Shown here: piece by piece, positions 1 through 7,437 of the stretch
How positions within the stretch are numbered: position 1 is the first letter of the stretch
Layout: every line of letters begins with the position of its first letter
Assembly: GCA_903822375.1 (NCBI GenBank)
Contig: CAIJOU010000709.1
Location: 1 to 22,201 of the forward strand
Direction: 5' to 3'
Length of the DNA stretch: 22,201 nt
Origin: Candidatus Hydrogenedentota bacterium
GTDB taxonomy: Bacteria; Hydrogenedentota; Hydrogenedentia; Hydrogenedentales; CAITNO01
Notes under the pieces: generated by a model
Told to the model about the DNA's origin: nothing
What the model saw: only the letters and a program-made list of their open reading frames with translations
Databases searched by the model: none
Translations under genes and position numbers: made by a program

Positions 1-289
1 CTCCTCTGCCAAGACCTACGACATCGAGGTCTGGCTACCGGGACAGAACGCCTACCGTGAAATAAGCTCCTGCTCGAACTTCCTCGATTTCCAGGCGCGC
101 CGGGCGAACATCCGCTTCCGCCGCGACAAGAAACCCGAACACGTCCACACCCTCAACGGGTCCGGCCTCGCCGTCGGCCGCACCGCCGTCGCCATTCTCG
201 AAAACGGCCAGCGCGCCGACGGAACCGTCGTGATCCCCGAGGCGCTGCGTCCCTACATGGGCGGCCTCGACGTGATTCGGCCCCTTTGA
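1..289 (+). CDS. serS: Serine--tRNA ligase, C-terminal fragment
   Basis: This is the 3' end of a gene cut by the window edge; the open frame starts at base 2 and gives 95 residues before TGA at 287-289. Seryl-tRNA synthetase charges tRNA-Ser with serine in the cytoplasm. The fragment reads KTYDIEVWLPGQNAYREISS and then SCSNFLDFQARR, which is class II motif 3 of SerRS, including the arginine that contacts ATP. The tail (LNGSGLAVGRT, then AILENGQ and VVIPEALRPYMGG) is the standard end of bacterial SerRS. The Sir2 gene begins 10 bases after the stop, so the two are probably co-transcribed. Identity is secure; only the N-terminal tRNA-binding arm and motifs 1 and 2 are missing from view. Confidence 0.96.
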   Translation, partial: SSAKTYDIEVWLPGQNAYREISSCSNFLDFQARRANIRFRRDKKPEHVHTLNGSGLAVGRTAVAILENGQRADGTVVIPEALRPYMGGLDVIRPL

Positions 290-299
290 GCCCGGTCCC

Positions 300-1076
300 A
301 TGGAGCAGTACCCCATAAAGGACGGACCCAACGCCGAAGAAGAGGCCTACACCGCGGCGGCGGACGCCATACTCAACGCCAACCGTGTCGTTGCGGTGAC
401 CGGCGCGGGTGTCTCCGTCGAGAGCGGCATCCCCGATTTCCGCAGTGCCGGGGGACTGTGGTCCAAATACCCCCCGCAAGAGTACGCCACCATTGACGCC
501 TTCTACGACGACCCGGACAAGGTCTGGGAGATGTGGTATGAACTGGCGGAAACGCTGCGCGATGTCCGGCCCAATCCCGCCCACCATGCCCTGGCCGAAC
601 TGGAGGAAATGGGACGGCTGAGCGTCGTGGTGACCCAGAACATTGACGCACTGCACCATGAGGCGGGCAGCACCTCCGTCATCGAATACCACGGCCGCGC
701 CGACACGCTTTACTGTCCGGCCTGCCACCGGCGCCGCCCCCTGGATCTCGGCCACCGCTCACACGGCGCGCCGCGCTGCGAATGCGGGGGATACATGAAG
801 CCCGACGTGGTCCTCTTCGGCGAACTCATCCCCCAGAACGCCCTGCATCTGGCCGATTCCCTTGCCCGTAATTGCGGCGCCATGATTGTCGCAGGCACCT
901 CCGCCCAGGTCTACCCGGCCGCCGGACTTCCCCACATCGCCAAGGAGAACGGCGCGGTCATCATCGAATGCAACACCGAGCCCACCCAGTTCACAAAGAC
1001 CATCACGGACATCTTCTTGCACGGTCCGGCAGGAAAAAGCCTCCCCCGCCTGGTGGAAAAAGTGCGCAATCGCTGA
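300..1076 (+). CDS. cobB: NAD-dependent protein deacylase, Sir2 family
   Basis: A 258-residue sirtuin that removes acyl groups from lysines using NAD+, giving nicotinamide and O-acyl-ADP-ribose. The NAD-binding motif GAGVSVESGIPDFR is at 35-48, TQNID at 112-116 and the catalytic histidine at H131 (YHGR). Zinc ligands are C139 and C142 with C160 and C162, so the second pair is CxC rather than the usual CxxC. MKPDVVLFGE and GTSAQVYPAA follow. The YxxR pair that gives class III sirtuins (Sirt5, E. coli CobB) succinyl/malonyl preference is not clear: the corresponding stretch reads WYELAETL, with alanine at the arginine position. An ordinary deacetylase is therefore more likely than a desuccinylase. 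The ATG lies 10 bases after serS, implying an operon. Family is certain, substrate is not; the symbol is by family resemblance. Confidence 0.93.
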   Translation: MEQYPIKDGPNAEEEAYTAAADAILNANRVVAVTGAGVSVESGIPDFRSAGGLWSKYPPQEYATIDAFYDDPDKVWEMWYELAETLRDVRPNPAHHALAELEEMGRLSVVVTQNIDALHHEAGSTSVIEYHGRADTLYCPACHRRRPLDLGHRSHGAPRCECGGYMKPDVVLFGELIPQNALHLADSLARNCGAMIVAGTSAQVYPAAGLPHIAKENGAVIIECNTEPTQFTKTITDIFLHGPAGKSLPRLVEKVRNR

Positions 1077-1101
1077 AACTTTCCACGGATTTGCCCGTTT
1101 C

Positions 1102-1130
1102 TTGGTTTATTCACCATCTTCGGGTATACT
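1102..1130 (+). promoter_or_regulatory. Probable promoter of the TPR gene
   Basis: TATACT at 1125-1130 follows CGGG, making the extended -10 TTCGGGTATACT. A weak -35 TTGGTT lies at 1102-1107 with exactly 17 bases between. The predicted start near 1137 leaves a leader of about 28 bases before the GTG at 1165. The same TCGGGTAT word occurs upstream of three other plus-strand genes in this window. Confidence 0.6.
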
Positions 1131-1164
1131 TGGAAGGGTCATCGGTGGATAGGAGCATGGATCC

Positions 1165-1632
1165 GTGAACAACAACGAGTTGTATCTCCAGTATCGTCAG
1201 GCAATTCAGCTCATTCGTGTCGGCCGCTATGAGGAATCCCTGCAAATTCTGCAGGAAATCGACACAGAACGTCCCGAGACAAAAAATGTGCACTACGCCA
1301 TGGCCGTGTGCCTTGAAATGCTCGGCAAGACCGATGATGCGCTTGCATACTGCGAGCGCCTAATTGCCAAGTATGACCACCCCAAGGCGCGGGTCATCAA
1401 AGCGCGCATTATGAAGGCCGCCTCAGAACCTGAATTGCCGAAAGTGGACTTGATTTCCGGTATTGGCGTGGGCAGGCCCCCTGTTGCCCCCCCGTCAACA
1501 ACCGCGCCGATGCCGCCTCCGGCGCCAGAAAACAAGGAAGAGCTTCCTTTCGCAGTGCCGGTTTCCGGCCGTGCATCCAAGGACAAGCCCGCCAGAAAGA
1601 ACTGGCTTTTCGGTTTGGGCAAGAAATCCTGA
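1165..1632 (+). CDS. Small tetratricopeptide-repeat protein
   Basis: A 155-residue protein with a GTG start, chosen because AGGAG at 1151-1155 sits 9 bases upstream; the nearby ATG at 1157 opens only a three-codon frame. Two TPR helix pairs are visible at about 6-40 (LYLQYRQAIQLIRVGRYEES) and 41-75 (NVHYAMAVCLEMLGKTDDAL), so a protein-interaction scaffold is likely. From about 95 onward it becomes a Pro/Ala-rich disordered linker and ends in a basic, aromatic tail (ARKNWLFGLGKKS). There is no signal peptide or membrane segment, so it should be cytoplasmic. It is convergent with dnaX, 36 bases apart. No specific family or partner is recognised; the conserved-looking tail could be a docking peptide, but that is a guess. 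Confidence 0.8.
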   Translation: MNNNELYLQYRQAIQLIRVGRYEESLQILQEIDTERPETKNVHYAMAVCLEMLGKTDDALAYCERLIAKYDHPKARVIKARIMKAASEPELPKVDLISGIGVGRPPVAPPSTTAPMPPPAPENKEELPFAVPVSGRASKDKPARKNWLFGLGKKS

Positions 1633-1668
1633 CAGAGCCGTCCCTATCCCTGGCGGCTGTCCTGGCCG

Positions 1669-3255
1669 TCACTCCATCGGCGCGTCGGACTCGTCCAGGT
1701 CGGGATCATACACCGCGCTTTCCAAGTCAGGCGTGCGTATCTCCGTCGTGACTTCCGGCCCCGCAGGGGCGGCGTCTTCCGTTCCCACGCGCACGATGGC
1801 ACCACGGAACACTTCCATGACCGCCGCAAGTCCGGGGTTCTTCCGCATCAGATCGGCAATCTTGGCGCGTTCCTTTTCGGCGGCGACAGCAGCCGCCGCA
1901 ACGGGTTCTGCCGCAGTGGGAGGGGGAGGGGATGGAGCTGTTGCCGCCGCAGACACCTGGGGTGCGGGGGAAGGGGGCTCACTGCGCCTGGGAGATGCCG
2001 GGACCGTTGACGCGGATTCGGTCGGCCCGGCCTCAGGAGGGTTTGGACCGGGCCGCGGCACCGGCACCGGGGCGGCCGCAGCGCCACCGCCGGGAACAAT
2101 CCCGCCCGCGCCGAGCAGGATGAGCTTCTCCATGATGCTGTCCAGGGAGACCTCGACGTCGACCTTGGCCAGCTTGATCAGCAGCGCCTCCAACGCGGTG
2201 CGCTGGGCAAGCTGCGAGTCGTAGCCGTTGGTGAGCATGGCAAACTGTTCCACGAGCCGGATCAGCTTGACGGTCATGAAGCGGTTCGCGCGCCCCTGCA
2301 TCTCGGCGATTTCCTCGGGCGGCAGCCGCAGCAGTTCCGCGTCCGCGCCCGCCTTGCACACCAGCAGGTTGCGGAAATAGCGCAGAATCTCCTCGACGAA
2401 CTGCGACAGGTCCTTGCCCGCCGCAACCACCTCTTCCACGAGGATGAGCTGACGGGCCACGTCGCCCGCAACCATGGCGTCGCACAGCCCGTGCAGCACC
2501 CGCCAGTCCACCAGGCCCAGCACTTCAAACACCGCCTGAAACGTGATTTCCCCGTCGCAGTAGGTGATCAGCTCGTCCAGAACGCTTTCGGCGTCGCGCA
2601 CGCCCCCTTCGGCGGCGCGGGCGATGGCGTAGAGCGCCTCGTCGGTGGCGCGCATGCCCTCGCGGTCCAGAATGCTTCGCAGCAGCACGACGATGTCGCC
2701 GATGGTCACCCGCCGGAAATCGTAGCGCTGGCAGCGCGAGACGATGGTCGCCGGAATCTTGTGCGCCTCGGTCGTGGCCAGAATGAAGATGGCGTGCGCG
2801 GGCGGCTCCTCCAGCGTCTTGAGCAGCGCGTTGAACGCGCCCGTCGACAACTGGTGCACCTCGTCGATGATGTACACCTTGTAGCGGCCGCTCGTCGGCA
2901 CCATGCGCACGTTGTCGCGGATTTCGCGGATGTCGTCCACACCGTTGTTCGACGCGCCGTCGATCTCGATCACGTCGATGTTGTTGCCCGCCGTAATCGA
3001 GACGCAGTTGTCGCACTCGCCGCAGGGGGTGGTCGTCGGCGCTTCGAAGTGCTGGCAGTTCAGCGCCTTGGCCAGGATGCGCGCCGTGGTCGTTTTGCCG
3101 ATGCCGCGCGAACCGATGAACAGGAAGGCGTGATGGATGCGGCCCGATGCGATGGCATTCTTCAGCGTCCGGGTGATGTGCTCCTGCCCCACCACCTCGT
3201 CGAAGAGCTGCGGACGCCACTTGCGCGCCAGAACGGTGTAGTTTGTGTCAGCCAT
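1669..3255 (-). CDS. dnaX: DNA polymerase III subunit gamma/tau
   Basis: A 528-residue clamp-loader ATPase that uses ATP to open and load the sliding clamp and couples it to the replisome. The start is ATG at 3255 (MADTNYTVLARKWRP, the family's canonical N-terminus); a longer open frame reaches 3447 but would run into the ffs RNA. Walker A GSRGIGKT is at 48-55, zinc ligands are C67, C78, C81 and C84, Walker B is IIDEVHQLS, and sensor 1 lies in FILATTE. A Pro/Ala/Ser linker of about 90 residues follows the clamp-loader collar domain. The end is a short C-terminal segment (DLMRKNPGLAAVMEVF) and an acidic tail. No A-rich slippery run is visible in the linker coding strand, so programmed frameshifting to a short gamma form is not supported. 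GAGG lies just before the ATG. The SRP RNA gene directly upstream is a recurrent arrangement in bacteria. Confidence 0.97.
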   Translation of the reverse strand: MADTNYTVLARKWRPQLFDEVVGQEHITRTLKNAIASGRIHHAFLFIGSRGIGKTTTARILAKALNCQHFEAPTTTPCGECDNCVSITAGNNIDVIEIDGASNNGVDDIREIRDNVRMVPTSGRYKVYIIDEVHQLSTGAFNALLKTLEEPPAHAIFILATTEAHKIPATIVSRCQRYDFRRVTIGDIVVLLRSILDREGMRATDEALYAIARAAEGGVRDAESVLDELITYCDGEITFQAVFEVLGLVDWRVLHGLCDAMVAGDVARQLILVEEVVAAGKDLSQFVEEILRYFRNLLVCKAGADAELLRLPPEEIAEMQGRANRFMTVKLIRLVEQFAMLTNGYDSQLAQRTALEALLIKLAKVDVEVSLDSIMEKLILLGAGGIVPGGGAAAAPVPVPRPGPNPPEAGPTESASTVPASPRRSEPPSPAPQVSAAATAPSPPPPTAAEPVAAAAVAAEKERAKIADLMRKNPGLAAVMEVFRGAIVRVGTEDAAPAGPEVTTEIRTPDLESAVYDPDLDESDAPME

Positions 3256-3332
3256 CCCGCCTCGCGCCGGAGTTGCCGGCCTGTGCAAAAGAAAGAAATC
3301 CGCCCACCCGTCTTTGAAGGTGCGCCAAAGAC

Positions 3333-3350
3333 AGCCGGGGGACCCCGGCT
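3333..3350 (-). terminator. Hairpin at the 3' end of ffs
   Basis: On the minus strand AGCCGGG and CCCGGCT form a 7-bp stem around GTCC, followed by GTCTTTGG. It overlaps the 3' strand of the SRP RNA's closing helix, so it would compete with that helix. It is plausibly the intrinsic terminator or processing boundary of ffs before dnaX. The T-run is short, hence moderate confidence. Confidence 0.5.
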
Positions 3351-3468
3351 CGGATCGGGCAACCCCGCACACACGGAAAAATTCGACTACGGCTGCTTCA
3401 TCTCTGACCTGACCGAGTTCGCCGACATCCCGTCGCACAGGACCCAAACGTCAACACCGGGGATCCCA
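3337..3468 (-). ncRNA. ffs: Signal recognition particle RNA, small bacterial (4.5S) type
   Basis: The RNA component of SRP, which with Ffh targets nascent membrane and secreted proteins to FtsY and the Sec translocon. The minus strand at 3413-3391 reads GGTCAGGTC, AGAGAT, GAAGCAGCC. This matches the E. coli 4.5S domain IV (GGTCAGGTC-CGGAAG-GAAGCAGCC) everywhere except the tip, where a GAGA tetraloop closed by A-U replaces GGAA. Flanking sequences pair as a rod: GGGATCCCCGG (3467-3457) with CCGGGG-TCCC (3348-3339), TTTGGGTC with GATCCGAG (with wobbles), ACGG with CCGT, and CGACT-type pairing below the domain IV loop. The length of about 132 is near the 4.5S class, with no room for an Alu domain. 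It sits directly upstream of dnaX. Ends are set from pairing and are approximate. Confidence 0.9.
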
Positions 3469-3521
3469 CGGCTGAAAAAAACACATCCATGCCCTGAAGC
3501 ACGCAATCAAGCCCGCCAATC

Positions 3522-3556
3522 AAAAGACGGGCGCGGGACGCCTTTGCCGTCCCGTC
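3522..3556 (-). terminator. GC-rich hairpin with T-run between ygiQ and ffs
   Basis: The minus strand has CGGGACG (3554-3548) and CGTCCCG (3540-3534) around a 7-base loop. An alternative outer pairing is GACGGG with CCCGTC (3556-3551 with 3531-3526). TTTT follows at 3525-3522. This fits a rho-independent terminator either for the ygiQ transcript or for a short RNA starting near 3595. Confidence 0.5.
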
Positions 3557-3600
3557 CGGCGCGGAAAACCGCCCGGTGTGCCGTCCTCAGAGCAGCGTGA

Positions 3601-3630
3601 AGCCTACCATACGGGGGAAAAATGAGTCAA
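3601..3630 (-). promoter_or_regulatory. Candidate promoter upstream of ffs
   Basis: The minus strand reads TTGACT (3630-3625), 18 bases, then TAGGCT (3606-3601). Predicted transcription from about 3595 would run through the hairpins at 3580-3522 toward ffs and dnaX. No better promoter is visible immediately before ffs. Confidence 0.4.
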
Positions 3631-3673
3631 GGAAAGGATTCCGGCCAGACTCTCGGCTTTCGTGAGGCGATTC

Positions 3674-3694
3674 CAGACGGACCCCGTCCGTCTG
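3674..3694 (-). terminator. Perfect hairpin just after ygiQ
   Basis: CAGACGGAC and GTCCGTCTG form a 9-bp perfect stem with a 3-base loop, about 10 bases past the ygiQ stop on the minus strand. There is no following T-run, so it may act as an mRNA 3'-end stabiliser or a rho-assisted stop rather than a classical intrinsic terminator. Confidence 0.4.
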
Positions 3695-3704
3695 CCGCCG
3701 CCCT

Positions 3705-5486
3705 TTACCCGTTCTTTGAGTCCGTGGGAAGGAGGATGTGGTGCTGGCGCAGCCGGTCGCGGTCGGTGCGGGCGACGGGGATGGGATTACCCTCAGGGTC
3801 GATGGCGGCGTGGTACATGGCCGTCGCGACGGTGCCGGGGGTGGGGATGAAGCACTGAACCTGCTTGGGCCGCCAGCCGCGCTGGTGTAGCCAGCGGGCA
3901 AGGTCGCGCATGTCGCCGTCGGTGCAGCCGGGGAAGGCGCTGATGAGGTAGGGAATGACGTACTGTTCGCGGCCCGCCTGATGCGATGCGTCGGCGAAGA
4001 GTTCGAGGAAGGCCTCGAAGCGGGCGAAGGGCGGCTTGCGCATGAGCCGGAGCACCCTGTCGCTGATGTGCTCGGGCGCGACCTTGAGCTGGCCGCCGAC
4101 GAACTCGTGGACCAGTTCGCGGAGAAACTTCCCGTCGCCGCTGTCGAGGTCGTAGCGGATGCCGCTGGCGACGCGCAGGTGCTTGACGCCCTCCACGGCC
4201 TGTATCTCGCGCAGCAGCTTCATCAGTTTGGCGTGGTCGGTTTTGAAATGGGGGCACATGCGCGGAATCAGGCAGTCGGTCCGCTTGCACACGGCGGGGT
4301 TGGCGGCGCAGCGCGCGCCCCACATGTTGGCGGTGGGTCCGCCCACGTCGGAGATGCTGCCTCTCCAGTCGGGGTGGCGGGTGAGGCGGCGCGCTTCGGC
4401 CAACAGCGACGCGGCGCTGCGCGACTGAATCTGGCGCCCTTGGTGGAGCGTGATGGAACAGAAAGTGCAGCCGCCCGCACAGCCACGGTGGGCGGTGATG
4501 CTGAACTGGATCATGTCGGCGGCGGGGATGCGTTCGGTGTAAGACGGATGGGGCTTTCGCGTGAAGCTCAACCCGTGGAGCGCATCGAGTTCGGTTGTGT
4601 CGAGCGGGGCCGCGGGCGGGGCAAAGAGCACCTGCTGCGCCCCACTGGCCTGCACGGCCCAGTGGGTGCCCTGATGCACCTGCCGTTCCAGTGCAAGCGT
4701 GGCGGTCATGAGCGCCTTCGGGGCCTGCACAATCGCCTCATGCACGGGCAGGACGATGAGATCCTCATCTGCTGGAACGACACCCTCAACCTGCAGGGGC
4801 GCCAGCGACGAGACGGCGAAGGCCGTGCCGGGAATGCCGCGCAGCGCCAGCGCGGGCTTCGGCGTGTCTTCGGGCAACCCGCGGAGACGTTGGGCAATGT
4901 CCAGCACGGCGCGCTCGCCCATGCCGTAGACGAGCAGGTCCGCCTTGCTGTCGAGCAGGACGGAACGGCGGACCTTGTCGGTCCAGAAATCGAAGTGGCT
5001 GGCCCGGCGCAGAGAGGCTTCAACACCGCCCAGGACCACAGGCAGGCCCGGAAAGGCATGGCGCACAAGGCCGGTGTAGACGATGCAGGCGCGGTTGGGC
5101 CGGGCACCGTGGCGGTTGCCGGGGGTGTAGGCGTCGTCGTGGCGCAGCTTGCGAAAGGCGGTGTAGTGGGCCAGCATGGAGTCGAGCGCGCCCGCGCTGA
5201 CCCCTGCGAAGAGCCGGGGCCGCCCCAGTTTCTGCACGTCTTCGGGCGTGTCCCAGCGGGGCTGGGCGATGATGCCGACCCGGTACCCTGCGTCCGTCAG
5301 GAAGCGCCCAATCAATGCGGTTCCAAAGGAGGGGTGGTCCACATAGGCGTCACCCGTGACCAGCAGCACGTCCAGCCGGTCCCATCCGAGCGCGTCCATT
5401 TCGGCGCGCGACATGGGCAGCGGGCGATCCTGCGGGAAGGCGAGCTTCCCGACCGCGGGGCCGGGCTTGTGGTGCCGGTTGGGCAT
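3705..5486 (-). CDS. ygiQ: YgiQ-family radical SAM protein
   Basis: A 593-residue member of the YgiQ (UPF0313) family of radical S-adenosylmethionine enzymes, whose substrate is not established. The hallmark N-terminus is present (PMSRAEMDALGWDRLDVLLV at 24-43, then TGDAYVDHPSFG), as is the cobalamin-binding-like region GVEASLRRASHFDFW. The iron-sulfur motif is C336-AGG-C340-TF-C343 inside HRGCAGGCTFCSI. A further cysteine-rich stretch (GARCAANPAVCKRTDCLIPR) and FIPTPGTVATAMYH near the end are also family traits. The basic C-terminal extension seen in longer homologues is absent or short here. The start at ATG 5486 has no strong Shine-Dalgarno, but the family N-terminus begins near it. It is separated from the upstream NYN gene by 148 bases holding a short tandem repeat, so it may not share that operon tightly. 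Confidence 0.92.
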   Translation of the reverse strand: MPNRHHKPGPAVGKLAFPQDRPLPMSRAEMDALGWDRLDVLLVTGDAYVDHPSFGTALIGRFLTDAGYRVGIIAQPRWDTPEDVQKLGRPRLFAGVSAGALDSMLAHYTAFRKLRHDDAYTPGNRHGARPNRACIVYTGLVRHAFPGLPVVLGGVEASLRRASHFDFWTDKVRRSVLLDSKADLLVYGMGERAVLDIAQRLRGLPEDTPKPALALRGIPGTAFAVSSLAPLQVEGVVPADEDLIVLPVHEAIVQAPKALMTATLALERQVHQGTHWAVQASGAQQVLFAPPAAPLDTTELDALHGLSFTRKPHPSYTERIPAADMIQFSITAHRGCAGGCTFCSITLHQGRQIQSRSAASLLAEARRLTRHPDWRGSISDVGGPTANMWGARCAANPAVCKRTDCLIPRMCPHFKTDHAKLMKLLREIQAVEGVKHLRVASGIRYDLDSGDGKFLRELVHEFVGGQLKVAPEHISDRVLRLMRKPPFARFEAFLELFADASHQAGREQYVIPYLISAFPGCTDGDMRDLARWLHQRGWRPKQVQCFIPTPGTVATAMYHAAIDPEGNPIPVARTDRDRLRQHHILLPTDSKNG

Positions 5487-5546
5487 TTTCGGTTTGTTCC
5501 AGTTTGCAGTGGAAGACAGGGTTTACGGTTTCAAGTGGAATGACGC

Positions 5547-5571
5547 AAAGGACCTAAAGGACAGAAAGGAC
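5547..5571. repeat. AAAGGACNN tandem array, period 9
   Basis: Three exact AAAGGAC copies start at 5547, 5556 and 5565. The array lies in the gap between ygiQ and the NYN gene (5487-5634). The rest of the gap holds only GACAAGG and CCTGTC arms (5588-5612) of an imperfect inverted repeat; no gene is seen. Confidence 0.7.
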
Positions 5572-5634
5572 AATATTCAAGAACCTCTGACAAGGTCGCC
5601 GTTGAGCCTGTCGTACTGAACTTCCAAATCGTTC

Positions 5635-6180
5635 TCAGCCGCGCTTCTTCTTGTCGAGCGAATCACGCAGGGCCTTGAGCCCTTCCATGGCGGAGGCGTC
5701 GAGCCGGTCTTCGAGCAGCGTGGGCTGGGCCGCGTTGCGGCTGTGCATGGCCAGTCCCTCGCGCAGCATGCCCTGGTGTTCGCGCACGGCCTTGATGAAG
5801 TGGTCGGAGTCCATGGACAGCGAGCCCAGTCCGCGGCACAGGTTGCGCAGGCTGTTGTCGTTGCTGACCACGATGCATTCGATGCGCTTGGGCGCGGCGT
5901 AGACCATGCGCTCAATGACGGCGTCCGCCGACAGGTGGTCGGGCGAGTACACGATGTCCAGGCCGGGCACGCCGCGCGCGCTCTGGCTGTCGTGGATGCG
6001 CGAATACTGGTCGCGGCCGTCGAAAACGACGGTGACGCGGTGGCGCGTGGCGAGACAGAAGCCGACCAGCTTCTCAACGAAAGCCTCGCGGGCCGTCTCG
6101 AAGTCCCTGCCGGCGAGCGCGCGCAGGAATGAGGAGTGGTGGACCACATTGTACCCGTCAACGAGATAGTGCTCCGCCAT
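5635..6180 (-). CDS. NYN-domain (YacP/Rae1-like) RNase-type protein
   Basis: A 181-residue PIN-like NYN domain protein, the family of B. subtilis Rae1 (YacP), a ribosome-associated endoribonuclease. The acidic, metal-binding pattern is intact: LVDGYNVVH with D8 and N11, VVFDG with D54, SADAVIE with D86 and E90, and VVSNDNSLR with D108. The protein ends in a basic KKKRG tail that could bind RNA. The start is ATG at 6180; the AGGAATAGGG that serves as ribosome-binding site overlaps the alr stop codon, and only 8 bases separate the genes, so translation is probably coupled to alr. Family is clear, but the RNA target is unknown, so no gene symbol is given. Confidence 0.88.
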   Translation of the reverse strand: MAEHYLVDGYNVVHHSSFLRALAGRDFETAREAFVEKLVGFCLATRHRVTVVFDGRDQYSRIHDSQSARGVPGLDIVYSPDHLSADAVIERMVYAAPKRIECIVVSNDNSLRNLCRGLGSLSMDSDHFIKAVREHQGMLREGLAMHSRNAAQPTLLEDRLDASAMEGLKALRDSLDKKKRG

Positions 6181-6188
6181 GTCCGGCC

Positions 6189-7325
6189 CTATTCCTCTTC
6201 CCCACAGCCGACGTACTCGCGGACGACCCGCTTGCCGATGCCGGTGAGGATGTCGTAGGGAATGGTGCCGGCGCGGCGCGCCAGTTCCCCGGCGGTGATG
6301 GTCTCGTCGCCGTCGGAGCCAATCAGCGTGGCCGTTTCGCCGCACTGCACCCCGGGCAGCGCGCTCACGTCGACAACGATCTGGTCCATGCACACGCTGC
6401 CGCGCACGGGGCAGCGCCGGCCGCGGATGAGCACGTCGGCGTTGTTGGACAGGTGGCGGCGGTAGCCGTCGGCGTAGCCGACGGGCAGCACGGCGGTGCG
6501 GATGGGCCCGTTGGCCGTAAAGCTGCGGTTGTAGCCGATGCTCGCGCCGTCGGGCAGGTCGCGCACCTGGACCACATTGGTTTCCCAGCGCAGCACGCGG
6601 CGCAGCGGCGAGCGCTCCGCGGTGTCGGGCACGGGCCAAACGCCGTAGCTGATGATTCCCGGCCGCACCGCGTCGAAGAAGCTGTCGGGATAGTTGATGA
6701 CCGCGGCGCTGTTGGCCGCGTGGGCGAACTCAAAGGGGACGCCGAGCTTTTCTATCCGGCGCACCACCTGCCGGAAAGTCTTGATCTGGTTGAGCGTGAA
6801 CGGGTCTTCGGGCACGTCCGACGAGGGAAAGTGCGTGGCGATGCCCTCGATATCAACGTGGGTGATGCGCGAGATGGCCTGGAGGGCGTCGGCCGCCTCG
6901 TCGGAGGCAAAGCCCTGTCGGCCCATGCCGGTGTCCACCTTGCAGTGGACCGTGGTGACCCGGCCGGCCTCGCGCGCCAGTTCGCCCAGCCGTTGCGCCG
7001 TCGCAATGTCCGAGATCATCAGGGTCAGCCGGTGTTCGACAATCAGGGTGAGTTCGTCCGCGTGGGGGTTGACCATGACCAGAACGGGCGCGTCAATGCC
7101 CGCCTGGCGAAGAACAATCCCCTCCTGCGCGGTGGCCACGCCGAGCATGGCCGCACCGGCCCGCAACGCGGCGCGGCCCAGGGGCACGGCGCCGTGGCCG
7201 TAGGCGTCGGCCTTGATGACCGCAATAATCCTGTGGTTCGGTCCGGCGAAACTGCGTACCACGCCCAGATTGTGGACGTACGCGTCGAGGTCTATGATGG
7301 CCCGGGAGGGGCCGCCGCTTTTCAT
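6189..7325 (-). CDS. alr: Alanine racemase
   Basis: A 378-residue PLP enzyme that interconverts L- and D-alanine, supplying D-Ala for peptidoglycan in the cytoplasm. The PLP-binding lysine is K38 in AVIKADAYGHGAV. The second catalytic base is Y265 in SIGYNRSF, the same number as in the Geobacillus enzyme. PVGYADGYRR and GSVCMDQIVVDV (active-site entry) are both present, as is KVDTGMGRQGF. Length is typical. The ATG at 7325 is preceded by GAGGAAAG at good spacing. It overlaps functionally with the NYN gene just downstream and follows pgsA after 112 bases that carry a copy of the GC-rich intergenic repeat. The presence of alr implies a peptidoglycan wall. The C-terminus GCGEEE is simple and acidic. 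Confidence 0.97.
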   Translation of the reverse strand: MKSGGPSRAIIDLDAYVHNLGVVRSFAGPNHRIIAVIKADAYGHGAVPLGRAALRAGAAMLGVATAQEGIVLRQAGIDAPVLVMVNPHADELTLIVEHRLTLMISDIATAQRLGELAREAGRVTTVHCKVDTGMGRQGFASDEAADALQAISRITHVDIEGIATHFPSSDVPEDPFTLNQIKTFRQVVRRIEKLGVPFEFAHAANSAAVINYPDSFFDAVRPGIISYGVWPVPDTAERSPLRRVLRWETNVVQVRDLPDGASIGYNRSFTANGPIRTAVLPVGYADGYRRHLSNNADVLIRGRRCPVRGSVCMDQIVVDVSALPGVQCGETATLIGSDGDETITAGELARRAGTIPYDILTGIGKRVVREYVGCGEEE

Positions 7326-7359
7326 GGGACTTTCCTCGCAATGTCTTCCAAATGCAACT

Positions 7360-7434
7360 CAGGCGCCCTTGCCTGGCATTCCCGCCCGTCTATTGCAGGC
7401 CGACAGCCGCGGGCGGCCGTCCCGCACGACCGGG
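7360..7434. repeat. Intergenic GC-rich repeat, copy A
   Basis: The pgsA-alr gap holds CGCCCGTC, a short spacer, then GGCCGACAGCCGCGGG and CGGCCGTCCCGCACGACC. The latter part aligns by eye at about 80% over 41 bases with 13384-13424 upstream of the phosphoesterase gene. A small CAGGC/GCCTG hairpin (7360-7375) lies beside it. The element can fold (GGCCG with CGGCC). Confidence 0.6.
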
Positions 7435-7437
7435 AAC

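Noticed and set aside
1669..2130. Programmed frameshift site in dnaX
   Set aside because: No A6-7 run or similar slippery heptamer seen in the linker region on the coding strand.
3256..3447. N-terminal extension of dnaX to 3447
   Set aside because: The extra 64 residues do not resemble DnaX, and the DNA is the SRP RNA gene; MADTNYTVLARKWRP at 3255 is the family start.
2491..3600. Long plus-strand open frame opposite dnaX
   Set aside because: Shadow of the high-GC dnaX codons; His/Arg/Val-rich composition and no family resemblance.
3981..5543. 520-residue plus-strand open frame opposite ygiQ
   Set aside because: Shadow frame; low-complexity Gly/Val/His content, while the minus strand has clear radical SAM motifs.
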